A stretch of DNA of 64,000 bases from Heligmosomoides polygyrus polygyrus (GCA_947396885.1 OX377203.1:4526001-4590000), one strand, 5' to 3'. Shown: positions 22,256-32,634, counted from the stretch's first letter. Notes: a model not told the origin generated them from the sequence alone. Numbers and translations: made by a program.

Positions 22256-25200
22256 TATTCATTATTTTTTCAATTTTTCTAAACATAATTGTTACATTCA
22301 TTCGGGCAGCTGAAGACGTTCACCTTGATTTCAAAAGCAGCAAGTTTGTTAGAGTAGTGTCCAATTTGACGTGAAAAGTGTGTCCAATTTTGTCAAAAAA
22401 AGTGTTCAATTTGACATGAAAATGGTATAAACATACTTCAGTCGCGTATTATCAGAACTAGCAATATCGATCGCCGCTGCTGCCCAATCAATACTGGTAG
22501 CTTTCTTAACACCGGTGACTGAATCATAAATTCCGCTTAAGTATACCTCGCTTGGGAAGGAACAAATACGGTTTATAGTTCTATTGTGAGTAGAAACGAA
22601 TCAAAAATTTTACGACAGAACTATGTACGTCAGTAGATTCTTTGCTATTCTTTCTTTAGCTGTCGAACTGTCACAAATAAGTTTATAGAAGTTACTCGTA
22701 GACCATGTCGCATGTGAGTTGTTTTATTATAACGGGAAGCAGTACTCTTCTTCTGATTACCTTCTTCTTAAGATAGAATGGAAATCTTCAGAGTCAAGAG
22801 AGTCAAACCTACTTTAGCAGTGTAGTCAGTCGGCTGTGCGTAGAAGAAAACATAGGTGGCATAGATACCGAACACTCGGGCCTAAAATGTGAAAGCGATG
22901 AGTTGGTCAAGCAATGCTCTAGGGAGAAGAACGGACTGGTGAACAATCTTCTCTGAGTATCGTATCAGGAATCGAACCTACCAAGCTGCTTCTCGGCGTT
23001 GCTGCTGATCCGGGTGCCGTGTAGGCGAACGCGCAACGCAAGAGGCCTTCGGCGAACTAAATCAGTGTCAATAATAAGTGCCCTAAACATTTCACAATAT
23101 GTGCCATTTTCACATCAAATTGGGCCTTTTTCAAATTAAGCTTGCTCAGAAGAGTGCTCTGTGTGACTTGAAAATGGTGTTATATATTTTTCTTAGCAGC
23201 AAGCTACCACTATTCCTCAAGCATTACTCGGCGTCGCGGTCGCGTTGCGGGTGCTCGGTTCCCCATACTGACGCGGAGTGCGATTCGGAAACGACGTGGT
23301 CGCGGTAAGGTCTGCTCATATAATTCACGACGGTAACGTCTACACCTTTTACACGAGCAACCGCTCGCCCGTGTAAATCATGTAGGCACTATCTAAGTTG
23401 GCGGGTGCTGCCGTGACTTCCGTACGACTGCACGGTCGTCGAGGAGGTCAACAGGTCAAAACGCGTCGATCGACACGTCGAAGCCTGCGCCAACGCGTCA
23501 CCTGCGCAGGGAAGCTTCTGGAAGCGGCAAAAGACCCAGGAGGAGTGTGCCCCTGAGCGCTCTAACCGGGCTACCAGTCAGTCGTCGGCTTGCCGCTCGT
23601 GCTGAGCGGTCGTCTCCTGGTCTTCGCCGTCCACTACCGTCTGCCGTCGTCGAGGAGGGCTATGCTTAGCCCGGGGTCACCGAGGTCCTCCAGCTTAGAA
23701 CAACGAAGTGCTGCCGTCATCTTGGAGTGTCGAACGGTCATCATGTTCGACTTCTCCAGTCTTCGTCGCCTCGTCTACCTCCCGTGACCAACAGGTAACG
23801 CCGGTCCTCTGACCGACCCCGTCGCCCCTGACTTGGCATACGCCACAGGGGCAAGGGCGGCCATGGCCGGTGGGTTGTCAGCTTTGCTAGTCACTAGAAG
23901 GTTGGGTGCGGCCTTCCCTTAACCCGTAGTCTCTTACGAGGGAACTGTCTGAACGGTACGCCGGAACGGCAAGAACGAGTACAATAGGGAGCACAAACCA
24001 GTGCCGTTGCTGGATGGTTCGGAGACGAGCGCACGGAAGTGGTGAACGGCTTGATGCCAATTAAGTACGCAGCAGGTCCTAGATGTTAGCGAATTTTGAA
24101 ATTTACAAGAACTACTTTCCGTATGTCAGTGATGTTGCAAAGTCGCGCGAAGCGCGCAAGTGCGAGACACGCCGTTAGGTCCCGTTTATACTTCGACGTC
24201 AAGCGACGCGACGCCACGTATAGTGGCCATATTGATTGAGCGACGCGGTCGATCAATTTGGCCACTTTACATGCCGTCGCGTCGCTCGGCGTCAGAAGTA
24301 TAAACGGAGCCTTAGGCCTGTCTCGCACTTGCTCGTTAATATTAGGTCACTTCTAACCATTGGGAGGCGAGCTTTCCTGAGCAGAACGTTTCTTCACAAA
24401 AAGGCAGATAAGAGAATGGTGTACGAGGTGCTCGACCTCACCCCACCCCGTCCCGGGGATATGCAGAAAAAGCCGCTCCGCCAAGTCGTTCACATCGTGC
24501 GTCGTTGCGCGACCCCGCGTGGCAGGACCCACCTTCGATAGGATAGGTGAGCTCTTTAAAACCTATCCAAGGCCTCCTACAGACCCTTATAGGCGAGTGT
24601 TTTACCTTTTATTCGATTTGTACCAAGCCAACAAAGCCTTCCATCCCTCCGGGGTCGGTGAATTGGTCCATCCCAGACCTGGCTGGGATGGATAAAGCGC
24701 TGACTTGTTCATCGGCTGCCCACCGTAGGTCATTGTGGCCAAATACGCACTTAACTCGCCTCCACGACATCCCGTGGAAGTAGAATGCGTGGCGCATCCC
24801 AAAGGGGATTGAGTAACGACGTCCTTTATCCTTATCCTTTATCTGTGACACCTTACCATAACAACTCCCTTTTACTGTCGTGGCGCATTCTACTCCTTTT
24901 TTTCCTAAAGGGGATTGAACGACGACGTCCTTTATCCTTTTTATCATTTTTTGATGTTCCCATTTTGATACTCTAGGTCCACCTACGATGCGTGACGTCA
25001 CATCCTAGGTGGATCATTGCAATTCTCTGCACCTACCCAACTAGGTGAGCGCCAAAATGTAAATCGATAAATCGATTAATGGCGGGTGCTCGCCGTGAGA
25101 ACTGTTCATAGTCCAGCGCCTCGTCGCCTGTCCATGCGATCGAAACGCGACGCGACGCGACCGCCCGCAGGCGACGACACAACAGCGTGTATTAAAACCT

Positions 25201-27270
25201 TTAAGACTGTCTTCTTAATACGTTTTTACCTCGCATCTAACGTCTTCTTCGCTTTTCTAAGGTTCAAGACTTGCTGTAGTGATAGTCGTGCATAATCGCC
25301 AGTGGTCTTTCTAATGAAGTATGAGCAGGCCATAAGGGCCTAGGGTTTCATACTTCGCAATGAGATCGACTCGTCGCCTGTGCAAAACATGCAAATCGAT
25401 TAAAACCGAGCGCCGCCGAGATCTGCCGCTGTCGCTCTTGTCGCCCTCGCCGCTGCTATCGCTTGTTCATACTTATCTTTCGTTGTTTATTCTTTAGTTG
25501 TTTTTGTGCGTAAGTGACACTTATGTAACAAACAAACAAACAAACATACATACATACATACATACCACACTACGTTCATTGCTCCAGTCGCTCTTGTCGT
25601 TGCCGTCGCGAGGGATGAAAAGGGCCTTGGGCAAAATAATACCGGAGCCCCAGTTTTCCACTGGATTGACTTTACTATGCCCATTTCGGCCATGTATTTG
25701 CAACAAGATGTAAAATCGAAGGGCCAGGTAGGGATGGAAAGTGGCGTTGTAAATATTCGTATAGCAGTCAAGTGGTCTTTATATTTCAGCTGACGCGCGG
25801 CATAGTAACGCGAAAGGGCCCGTTTATACTTTGACGCCGAGCGACGCGACGCCACGTATTGTGGCCACATTGATTGAGCAACGTGATCGACCAATTTGAC
25901 CACTATGCATGCCGTCGCGTCGCACGGCATCGAGAGTATAAACGAGACTAAAGGCGCTATATCGATCTTGCAGCCTGGCTAATCGATAATCGATATCGAT
26001 TGCTGCGACTGATGTGCTGCGCGGCGAATTTACTGGCTGCTAAATGCGCTTTGGAGTCACTTACTTCAACGTATTCAGCTGCGTTGATACGACCAGCGTA
26101 TATCCGGTGTAGTTTGTACTCGGCGGCGACTTCGTGAAACCGGACCAGCCTGAAATTTCTCCGTTATTTGGGACGTTTGGGTTTCATAGCTCAGAGTGGA
26201 GTTCGAGTAGATTTTCAGCATTAAATTCCATCGCCACTACTACTCCTTTTTATTATATTTTTATTATTTTTATTTTATGCGTGATCTCTCCACCCTCTGC
26301 TGACGCAGTTTATGGACCTATTCAAGGTCTGTGATGCCAGCGACGGAAGCGTCTGAGCCGCTGGCATGCATAGCATACGAATCGATCGATTAATTTCAAG
26401 CGACTGATATGTATCCTTTCCTTTGCCCGGCAACCCGATGCTGAATATGGGAAGGCCTTTGTCGCTGTCGCTCGGACGTCCAATATCGATCGTATTTGCA
26501 GCCTAATCGATATTGGCCTTCATAACGCTGCTCCGCCTAGCGGCTGAGCTATAAATCCGACCTATGACGACTCTCACCCTCAAGTTATTCCCAACCGATG
26601 GTGACGTTTGTGGGTTATACTGCTTACAATTACAAAATGCGTCAAAATTTTTTTTTGAAGAAGCACTAGAACTATAAAAACTGAGGGCAGATAATACTGT
26701 GTAAGCCTGGCGCGCTCCAATGAGAAAGCGTACGCTCGCCGCGCTACCGCGACACGGAGCCATAGGGCCTGTTCATACTTCGGGACAAGAGCGAAGCTCG
26801 TCGCCCGTGCAAGATATGCATATCGATTAAAACCGAGCGCGCGCTGCCAAGAAGTGTTCATACTCGAGCGCCGGCGCTGTCGCTGCAGTCGCTGCTGTCG
26901 CCTGTTCATACTTCCGCGCGCTGCGTACGCCGCGCACGCCACGCGCGCTACGCTCTCGTCGCTCCCGTCGCCCGTGCAAAACATGCAAATCGATCGCGCG
27001 TCGCCGAAAAGTGTTCATACTCGGACACCGGCGCTGTCGCTCCAGTCGCTTTTGTCGCTGCAGTCGCTGCTGTCGCCTGTTCATACTTCCGCACGCTGCG
27101 CTCCCGTCGCTGTTGTCGCGACCCATATGCCCATATCTGGAGGATAGTGCCGTTTCTTCGATGACCCACCTCATACTGCCTTTCTTCACGAAGGCATCCA
27201 AAAGTGTCTGCAGATCTTCATCTACACCGGCGCAGACGTCGGCCATTCGCACCTGCGATCGTTGAGGCAT
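18450..27270 (-). CDS. SNAPC1/SNAP43-like gene, N-terminal part (multi-exon)
   Basis: A minus-strand gene assembled by hand from exons with canonical splice sites: 27270-27170, 26149-26065, 22881-22813, 21012-20634, 18885-18800, 18678-18572 and 18511-about 18450. SNAP43 is a subunit of the complex that binds the proximal sequence element of snRNA genes; in Caenorhabditis SNPC-1 paralogues also serve piRNA genes. The support is the pattern seen in metazoan SNAPC1: an N-terminal 'DLQTLLDAF' helix and 'SMR', a 'RFHEV...YAGRINAAEYVE' segment, an aromatic 'VFGIYATYVFFYAQP' helix and then 'VDLRALLDF...AVGCVYKLVADDAF'. Phases agree at the junctions after exon 1 (2), the 21012 exon (1), the 18885 exon (0) and the 18678 exon (2). 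A short exon is missing between 26065 and 22881. Introns are full of SINEs, MITEs and a tandem array. The family call is from memory of the pattern, not a search. Confidence 0.62.
18572..18678 (-). CDS. SNAPC1-like exon
   Basis: The acceptor CTTTTTCAG ends at 18679 and the donor AA/GTACGT begins at 18571. It encodes TMRRVQSDIEMLEVYTGM then SGHTLKHNSNSFVARVD and ends in phase 2. Codon choice in this frame (GTG CAG AGC GAT ATC GAG) looks coding. A second frame is also open, so the frame is a judgement based on phase continuity on both sides. Confidence 0.52.
18800..18885 (-). CDS. SNAPC1-like exon
   Basis: The acceptor TTTCACAG ends at 18886 and the donor GCG/GTAACT begins at 18799. The 86 bases begin in phase 1, as required by the 20634 exon, and encode GSQMHVWVPRNPAHIAESKP then CFLLHHLA, ending in phase 0. 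A small MITE (18943-19109) lies just upstream in the intron. Confidence 0.55.
18943..19109. mobile_element. Family H MITE in a SNAPC1-like intron
   Basis: AATGTGGCCTACATG at the left and TGTAGGCCACATT at the right. The outer flanks GGTCGTC and GCGACC extend the symmetry. Confidence 0.5.
19328..20630. repeat. Tandem array, unit about 350 bp, about 3.5 copies
   Basis: Unit starts at 19328, 19679, 20029 and 20388, each with GGGCCAAAATCAATTGATAT-like sequence. Every unit has GGTCGATCGATATCGC, CGGCAATTAATTTTGCGCGG and GAGATTATATCGATGGGTG. Open frames inside are repeated shadows without splice sites. The array lies in an intron of the minus-strand gene. Confidence 0.85.
20634..21012 (-). CDS. SNAPC1-like core exon
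   Basis: A 379-base exon, the longest in the gene. The acceptor TGCTTAG ends at 21013 and the donor AAG/GTAGGC begins at 20633. It opens with IHCTSVDLRALLDFVKE, continues DAVGCVYKLVADDAF and ends ADKFSYERPSLQ, with phase 0 in and phase 1 out. The first 60 residues fit the second half of the SNAP43 fold; the remainder I do not recognise. An alternative acceptor 14 bases downstream (CACCAG) would give a phase that does not fit the preceding exon. Confidence 0.65.
21294..21421. mobile_element. MITE with GCCCTAGTTTACACTTGC ends
   Basis: The ends GCCCTAGTTTACACTTGCGT and CGCAAGTGTAAAGTAGGGC are inverted and flanked by TAA on both sides. It is the same family as the outermost element of the nest at 35807-37284. 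Confidence 0.65.
21763..22083 (-). mobile_element. tRNA-derived SINE copy 3
   Basis: Same head, body and CCTTTATCCTTTATCC tail as the other copies. A 30-bp segment around ACCTGGTATCAAGTGAACGC is tandemly duplicated at about 21990-22050. Confidence 0.75.
22207..22255. repeat. TTA microsatellite
   Basis: About 15 consecutive ATT/TTA units. Confidence 0.9.
22813..22881 (-). CDS. SNAPC1-like exon: aromatic helix
   Basis: The acceptor ATTTTAG ends at 22882 and the donor AAA/GTAGGT begins at 22812. The 69 bases (phase 0 at both ends) encode ARVFGIYATYVFFYAQPT then DYTAK. This is the hallmark aromatic helix of SNAP43 proteins, where an L/Y-rich helix is followed by Q-P and a basic residue. It joins in phase 0 to the exon at 21012. 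Confidence 0.62.
23220..24060. other. GC-rich anonymous stretch in an intron
   Basis: Rich in GTCGTCG and CGAGGTCC-like words with one 65-codon open frame (23590-23787). It could be decayed retrotransposon or a GC-rich MITE; no motif was recognised on either strand. Confidence 0.3.
24178..24311. mobile_element. PIF/Harbinger-type MITE nested in a small palindrome
   Basis: Ends GGTCCCGTTTATACTTCGAC and GAAGTATAAACGGAGCC, TTA on both sides (24175-24177, 24312-24314). The host repeat GCGCAAGTGCGAGACACGCC appears without the insertion at 37453-37500. Confidence 0.75.
24620..24843 (+). mobile_element. tRNA-derived SINE copy 4, 5'-truncated
   Basis: The body starts at AAGCCTTCCATCCCTCCGGG and runs to CCTTTATCCTTATCCTTTAT. 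The tRNA-like head is missing. A second 3' piece follows at 24880-24945. Confidence 0.7.
25342..25475. mobile_element. Family G MITE, partial
   Basis: GGGCCTAGGGTTTCATACTT at the start and the internal box GTGCAAAACATGCAAATCGA, then GTCGCTCTTGTCGCC and a TTCATACTT end. Confidence 0.45.
25816..25948. mobile_element. PIF/Harbinger-type MITE (family A), diverged ends
   Basis: GGCCCGTTTATACTTTGACG at the left and GAGAGTATAAACGAGAC at the right. TAA is clear on the right side only. In intron 2 of the minus-strand gene. Confidence 0.6.
26065..26149 (-). CDS. SNAPC1-like exon 2
   Basis: The acceptor AATTTCAG ends at 26150 and the donor GTAAGTG begins at 26064. The 85 bases start in phase 2, matching exon 1, and encode RLVRFHEVAAEYKLHRIY then AGRINAAEYVE, ending in phase 0. 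The stretch matches the part of SNAPC1 that follows the first helix (a charged helix, then an F/Y-x-G-R turn). A further short exon of about 20 codons is expected before 22881 and was not found. Confidence 0.6.
26764..27120. mobile_element. Family G composite in SNAPC1-like intron 1
   Basis: Three head-to-tail GTTCATACTT segments, with two copies of GTGCAAAACATGCAAATCGA-like boxes and AAAGTGTTCATACTC joints. It starts GGGCCTGTTCATACTTCGG and stops only about 50 bases from exon 1's donor. Confidence 0.55.
27170..27270 (-). CDS. SNAPC1-like exon 1 (start codon exon)
   Basis: ATG at 27270 opens 33 codons plus two bases and ends at an AG/GTGGGT donor. It encodes MPQRSQVRMADVCAG, then VDEDLQTLLDAFVKKGSM, which resembles the first helix of SNAPC1. 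A second in-frame ATG lies at codon 9. A TTTCAG acceptor 27 bases upstream of the ATG could be a spliced-leader site. Reading past the donor runs straight into a GC-rich MITE, which supports the splice. Confidence 0.6.
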
Positions 27271-27305
27271 CTCGAATTATCTGCTGTGTGACTGCTTCTG
27301 AAAGC
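27271..27305 (-). promoter_or_regulatory. Possible spliced-leader acceptor of the SNAPC1-like gene
   Basis: On the minus strand the sequence GCTTTCAG ends at 27298, leaving a 27-base 5' leader before the ATG at 27270. Many nematode genes receive a spliced leader at such a TTTCAG close to the start. No upstream exon or TATA-like signal was recognised. Inference only. Confidence 0.35.
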
Positions 27306-27649
27306 TGTGAGTTTCATCGAGGTCTTGGGAGTTAAAGCTCTAGAGCTTACGAGGAAATAGTGGGAATTTGTCCGGTCAGATGCACAAGACGCTACTGGCT
27401 TAGCCAAAACTAAGGCGGATGTAAGTGTTAGAGAGTGTCATGCATGCTTCAACTAGGAGTTGACCAGGGGTTCATGCAGCTTGACGACGCTTCCACTGGA
27501 TGGCCACGCCTGGGCAAATCCCCACCATGTACCAAAATGCCTCCGCTATATTCGGTGACCGCAGCGTTCTTGGCGGAACCACATGTAGGCGGGTCTCAGC
27601 GGAATAACGGTGGTGGCTTAGACCTTCCCAGACAAGTATGATATCAATG

Positions 27650-27745
27650 TAACACTCTGGAAACGGTCGGCCTGGACGGGGAATCGAACCCAGAAGCGAT
27701 TCCGGATTGGCCGGTGCGCCACTCAACCATAGAGACTGCAGATCT
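27650..27745 (-). mobile_element. tRNA-like SINE head, variant
   Basis: On the minus strand: TATGGTTGAGTGGCGCACC (box A), then GCTTCTGGGTTCGATTCCCC (box B) and GTCCAGGCC. Downstream the words ATACTTGTCTGGGAAGG match the SINE body. It lies just upstream of the SNAPC1-like gene. Confidence 0.5.
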
Positions 27746-28281
27746 GCTGAATCGATCGAACCTCGCTAACATGTAGAGCGCCCCTGTTCTGACGTGTTAG
27801 ACATGTGTCGTACATGTTGCAACGCGCCTAACACGTAAGCCATGTTACTAGTGGAACCTCCTTGTCTTAACAGGTAAATGCGTTGAGTAAGTGGCGGAAG
27901 CATAGAGCATTGCCCTCGCACCGTGCCAAAACGATCCGGTGCTTTGACTTTGCTTGACGGACACGGACACCATCGAATTATCCATTAGGAGTTCAATGAA
28001 AAAGAAGAAGAAGTTCAAGCAAGTTCTACGGATTTTTCGGAGTTATTTTGACCGTTTTTGCGTCAAACCCGAGCCCTTTCGAAATTGAATTGAACATCTT
28101 CCAAATTGAAGTGGGTTTTTTCTAAGAAGGCCAATCTATACTATTTTCACATCAAATTAGACACTGTATGCTAGCTTTAAGACTTTTGAAATCAGAGCGA
28201 ATTCCTCGAAGTGGAAATCACCTTTAGGCAGGTTAAACTACAGACTCAATAAGATGGTTAGCGTTTTTTGTTTAAGCAAAA

Positions 28282-29078
28282 TCCTATCAATATAAAAGCG
28301 TTAGTCCGTCTGTCCGTGTGTGTGTCTCTATGTGTATCTGTGTGTCTGTCTGTGTGTATATGTGTGTCTGTCTGTGTATGTGTGTCTGCGTGTATGTGTG
28401 TATGTATGTGTCTGTGTGTATGTGTCACAAGCCTGTGTAAGCCTGTGAAACGTGTCGAAAATGTGAAGGTAACCCGTACGTACGTGTGAAATCTGACAAA
28501 GTTACCCTCACGTGCAATGAATGAAAACGGACGAAAATTGGCGAAAAATGACCAGATTAAAAAAAGGGGGGATACGGGGATTTAGTCGAGCGACCAATAT
28601 CGATCGATAATATCGATTTTCCGTCGGAGTTATCGTTTTTCACCGAGATTTTTGGAGTCACACAACTATGATGGCCGATGGATCGACTTCACAGCAAGTT
28701 GTAGGGTTCAGCTGGACGATCAATATCAATCGATGGTATCGATTTTCCGATCGGGGTTGCGTGTTTTGGCTCAGATTTTATCCACTGGGAAGGGAGGCAT
28801 GCGACCGTTCGACAGAACAAAATCTATCGACTTTATCAATTTTTCTGCAGATTAGATCCTCCGAACTGGGAGTTGCACAAATGTGCTGGAAAGTGGACAA
28901 CCTTCACATCAACCATTTTGAGGACCTTACCCCTACCCTATTCTATGTAATAAGTGAGCCCAGTTTTTCCTCTCTCATGGGCGTCGAAAGGTCAATAATC
29001 CGAGTGGTTTTGTTTTCGGATTTTGGGAGCGAAACCACAAGCAGACGTTGTGCGGCCGGTAGGCCACTGAACGTCTGG
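28282..29078 (+). mobile_element. Non-autonomous Helitron, copy 1
   Basis: Starts TCCTATCAATATAAAAGCG next to an A, ends CTGG next to a T, with no target duplication. A 3' hairpin CAGACGTT...AACGTCTG ends directly before the final G of CTGG, with an inner GGCC/GGCC stem. The 5' text AAAGCGTTAGTCCGTCTGTC is shared with the copy at 34079, and a GT-rich microsatellite follows. The host sequence without insertion is visible at 45820. Confidence 0.8.
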
Positions 29079-29460
29079 TTTTAGTATCACCTTCTTTGAA
29101 ATTTTCTAGTTCACCTGCTTCAATAGGTGTAATAATTTTATAAGATTTTATTTTTAGAAAAAAATTAAAAAATTAAATTCGCTTTAAAGCACCACAAAGA
29201 AGTAAGCATTTAGCGCATTAAAAGTCAGATCGTGCCATGCACTCAAAAAGTTCGCTGCAACTTTTATTTGATTGATAGTGTAAGTGCCACTTACATGAAC
29301 TATCAAAGGATATGTGTGTTCTTTACAGTTGGTTTTGTTGTAGCGTTTACAGGTGGTAAGCTCCATGCAAACAGAAATTTTGCTATCGTTTGCATAAGAA
29401 CCGCGACGTCTTGGAAGAACGCATAGCGCAATCTCTTTTACGGCACTAAAAATGGCCGTA

Positions 29461-29934
29461 GGATCCATCCTAGTCGGGGGGGGGGGGGGGGGGGGGGGAC
29501 ATAACTAAAAAGGGTATATGTCGCGTAGGTGAGCAGCATTGATAGGTGGGAACGCCTAAACCAATCAGACCGCATTGAATGGGCATGTCGTTCAGAGAGG
29601 ACGTATTCAGTCGGTACCCTGATGAGCTGGCATGTGTTCNNNNNNNNNNNNNNNNNNNNNNNNNNNNNNNNNNNNNNNNNNNNNNNNNNNNNNNNNNNNN
29701 NNNNNNNNNNNNNNNNNNNNNNNNNNNNNNNNNNNNNNNNNNNNNNNNNNNNNNNNNNNNNNNNNNNNNNNNNNNNNNNNNNNNNNNNNNNNNNNNNNNN
29801 NNNNNNNNNNNNNNNNNNNNNNNNNNNNNNNNNNNNNNNCTAGGAGCTGCTCGGTAAGTCTCAAGTCGATTTGTTACATAGTTTTTAGCTATGTGGCTCC
29901 CCCCCCCCCCCCCCCCGCAGACTAGGATAGTTCC
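29461..29934. mobile_element. Family C element with gap
   Basis: GGATCCATCCTAGTCGGGGG at the left, with a G-run of about 25, and GCAGACTAGGATAGTTCC at the right. ACATAACTAAAA and its inverse lie just inside. The interior contains 200 N. Confidence 0.65.
29640..29839. other. Assembly gap, 200 N
   Basis: Exactly 200 undetermined bases, probably a default gap size. Translations across it are meaningless. Confidence 0.99.
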
Positions 29935-30236
29935 TGGACGTGTTCCAACTCTTTAAAACAATCTTTAAACAATTATTTTTCCTCGAAACGTACAAGTTGT
30001 ATAAAATTTCAAACAATTTTTCACTTATTGGGTGGGTAGATCAAAACTTCAAAGAAAGTTATACAAATTTTTTTGAACAAAAAAGCATTCTTACGTCTTT
30101 GGAGAGTCTCTAGTTTGATGTAGATGAAGATGATTTCGATTTGGAGGAGTTGGCTTTGATTTCAAAACTCTTAGGCTAGCTTAGAAGTGTCCATTTTGAC
30201 GTGAAGAGGGTCCAATTCGACGTTAAAATCGTATAC

Positions 30237-31860
30237 GTACCTTATTCTTTCATTCCTGGGTACACTGTCAGGTACAGGATACGCCGGTATCGTCGCATAC
30301 CCATGAGAATGAGAATGAGAAAGAATGAGAATCACCTGGAGGACTTCATCCTGAGACTGATGAATCCTACTTCCGATCGATCAATTTCATTTCAAGCGTG
30401 TCTAGTCTGCCTTCAAAAGTGCATATCTTTCGGCGAAAAGATGTGTCGACTATCGCCATGTGTTTCACAGGCCATTGCGGAATAAATACGTGCAATTATT
30501 GCATCAATGCAACGCATACAGAATTGAAGACGTTATCGATAGTTTATACAGCTGCTTAGACGGATAAAACGAAGAAAAAGTGCTCACCATCGGCGCCATG
30601 CACAGTGACGTGCCGATTTGTGCCGGGACGCGCATGTGGTACGGTCGCGTCCTGTGATCGGTGGTTGATATATGCTCCGGTAGATATAGTCTCGAGGTAT
30701 TGCAGCGATTTTTGTCAGTTCTGTTTTTCTTTCATTTTTGATAGTAAGTTTCTTCAGCTCGGCTAGATTCTAGACGATTGTATAAAACTCGGACAGAGAG
30801 CAATTTTTGGTGATTTCGGCACGGTTGGGCTGTGTTGTCTACTTTAATGCGGATTTAGTTGTATTTTGATGCAGGTTGAGTTCCCAAAGCAGGCTTCCCT
30901 CGATAGCGAACGCTTTTTATGCGGTCGGCGCTAATTCCCATCAATTCGCCTTGGTCTCCAAGTGACTACGGCCTTCGCTTCCTCGTCACTATCGATCTGT
31001 GTCTCGTAAAGGAAGCCTGCTGGCTCGCTCCTCCCTCATAGTGCTGGTCTGCACCGGCACGGCACTGTCAGGACTTCTTTTCGGAACCTGCCGCTTATTC
31101 CTGTTGACAGTGTAGACGTTCAAAAAGGCAGTTCTTTCCACGTATTCATCTGCTCAAGCTCCATTTCACTGTATTTGTCTAGAAATTGTATACCTAGGCA
31201 TGTTAACTATTATGGGCGCAGGTCTAAGATTAGATTCCGCGCTATTTCTCCTTTATAACTATAAGATGCTGTCCGTGGCTAAATATAACTCGTGGCAAAT
31301 CGCCAAGGGTAGCGACGAGTTATCCGTGAAGATTTGGACGAGTTGTCTCACAGTACCCAGGCGGCCGTTGCGGGACCACTCACTCATTCAGCTCTCAATA
31401 GACGGGATGCGCTAAGTGATGAGACCGTCGGTGGAATTTTTAGTTTTTCTTTGTGGTTTTTCACTTTAACTACTTTTCAACTTTTCACTTTTTTGTTTTA
31501 TTGGATTCACTTCGTCTTGCTTTCGGATAACCGTGTTTCTCGTGCTAGTCGTACACATTTTTTTAGTTTCCCTGCCGTTCTTCCGCATTCTATTGATTAA
31601 CGAGCTGTTGGAGCAACGACTACCGTGAGAGAACTCGTCCAATCTTTGAAGGGTAACTCGTCCTGACTCCCCCTAACTTGGCCCTGTAGAAGCACGTCTA
31701 GAGTTGGTCCGTGTTCAGGGTAATGCTTAAAAACAAGGTATAGGATTCAGAGTGATTCTCTGCCATCTCTGGACTTGCACCATGTTATGATCCACAAACA
31801 CAAAGTCACTATGTGTGGAATATCCAGCACAAAACAATCTACACAATACAGTACATACCT
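30237..31860. other. Intergenic, no gene recognised
   Basis: A GAATGA microsatellite at 30304-30331, and an inverted pair AAAGCAGGCTTCCCTCG (30895) and AAAGGAAGCCTGCTGG (31007). No exon with paired splice sites was found in either strand. Confidence 0.35.
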
Positions 31861-31865
31861 AGGGT

Positions 31866-31916
31866 TTCCACTCAGGACCACTGTGCGGCTGTTGGCACGT
31901 CGTTCCTGAGTGGAAA
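31866..31916. repeat. Short hairpin
   Basis: GTTTCCACTCAGGA and TCCTGAGTGGAAAC are inverted across about 25 bases. Confidence 0.7.
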
Positions 31917-32343
31917 CTGTTGAAAAATGTCAGAAAGTCGTATTAGAGAATAACTCCTGTACTATTTCCAACTCCGAACTTCATTGTGCTTATTCGAGGA
32001 TGATATGTAGAAATCTGACACCTTCCTAGTTGGGGGGGGGGGACCAGCTGGAATGCAATGCTTCTTGAACAACGTACACGGTTTGTAGTTTCATAGCTTT
32101 AGCTTTTTTTTCGTAATTATCTTTGCTATTGCCAGTAATCGCGAATTGTGCGGTGAATTTGGATTAAATATGGGCTGACGTGCATGTGTGCAATGTCACG
32201 TAAAAACGCAGGCTTGATGAATGCCGTCTGCAGTTTTGCGGAACATTCAGATATCCATTCCTTCCATCCAACTAGGAAAGCGCCACAATTCAATATTTCG
32301 GGATCTCTTATGTATGCTTCGTATCGAAATTTTGACTCCATTA

Positions 32344-32469
32344 GGCCCCGTTTATACTTCGTCGCGGGGCGACGCGACGCCACGTATAGTGGCCATATTG
32401 ATTGTGTGACGCGATTTGGCCCCATTGCGTGGCGATCGCGTCGCGCTGCGACGAAATATAAACGGGGCC
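32344..32469. mobile_element. PIF/Harbinger-type MITE (family A)
   Basis: GGCCCCGTTTATACTTCG and GAAATATAAACGGGGCC, TTA on both sides (32341-32343, 32470-32472). Confidence 0.78.
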
Positions 32470-32584
32470 TTAGTGACACTGTTATCTCTTGCCGGCTGAA
32501 CTGAACCTGTTCCATATTTGTATTGATCAAGTCTCTAATTTTTAATCTGTTGTCTTATTCTTCCCTTGAGTGATGCTCTATTTA

Positions 32585-32602
32585 TGCAGTTTTCATGTCA
32601 AT

Positions 32603-32634
<32 letters not shown>

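Larger units (their letters stand above)
21565..22436. mobile_element. Family J foldback with SINE insertion and TTA microsatellite
   Basis: Left-arm text GATGGTTAGAAAAATTTCTG then GTTTAAGGAAAATTTGGTAT is uninterrupted; the right end is CAATTTGACATGAAAATGG. SINE copy 3 (21763-22083) is inserted and a TTA run lies at 22207-22255. Confidence 0.55.
28130..30236. mobile_element. Family J foldback carrying a Helitron and a gapped family C element
   Basis: Left arm CTATTTTCACATCAAATTAG (28138) and right arm GTCCATTTTGACGTGAAG to GACGTTAAAATCGTAT (30236). Insertions are a Helitron at 28282-29078 and a family C element at 29461-29934 that contains the assembly gap. Confidence 0.55.

Noticed and set aside
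25205..25280. Missing SNAPC1-like exon (QVLNLRKAKKTLDA)
   Set aside because: Has an acceptor and donor, but its end phase does not fit the 22881 exon and the sequence does not look like the expected SNAP43 segment.
26580..27270. 147-codon minus-strand protein read through exon 1
   Set aside because: Only the first 33 codons are credited; the rest is family G MITE sequence after a strong donor.
28310..28430. GT-rich run as an independent regulatory microsatellite
   Set aside because: It is part of the Helitron; the second copy has a shorter run at the same place.
29529..29925. Long open frames spanning the N block
   Set aside because: They exist only because N was translated as X; no coding signal on either side.
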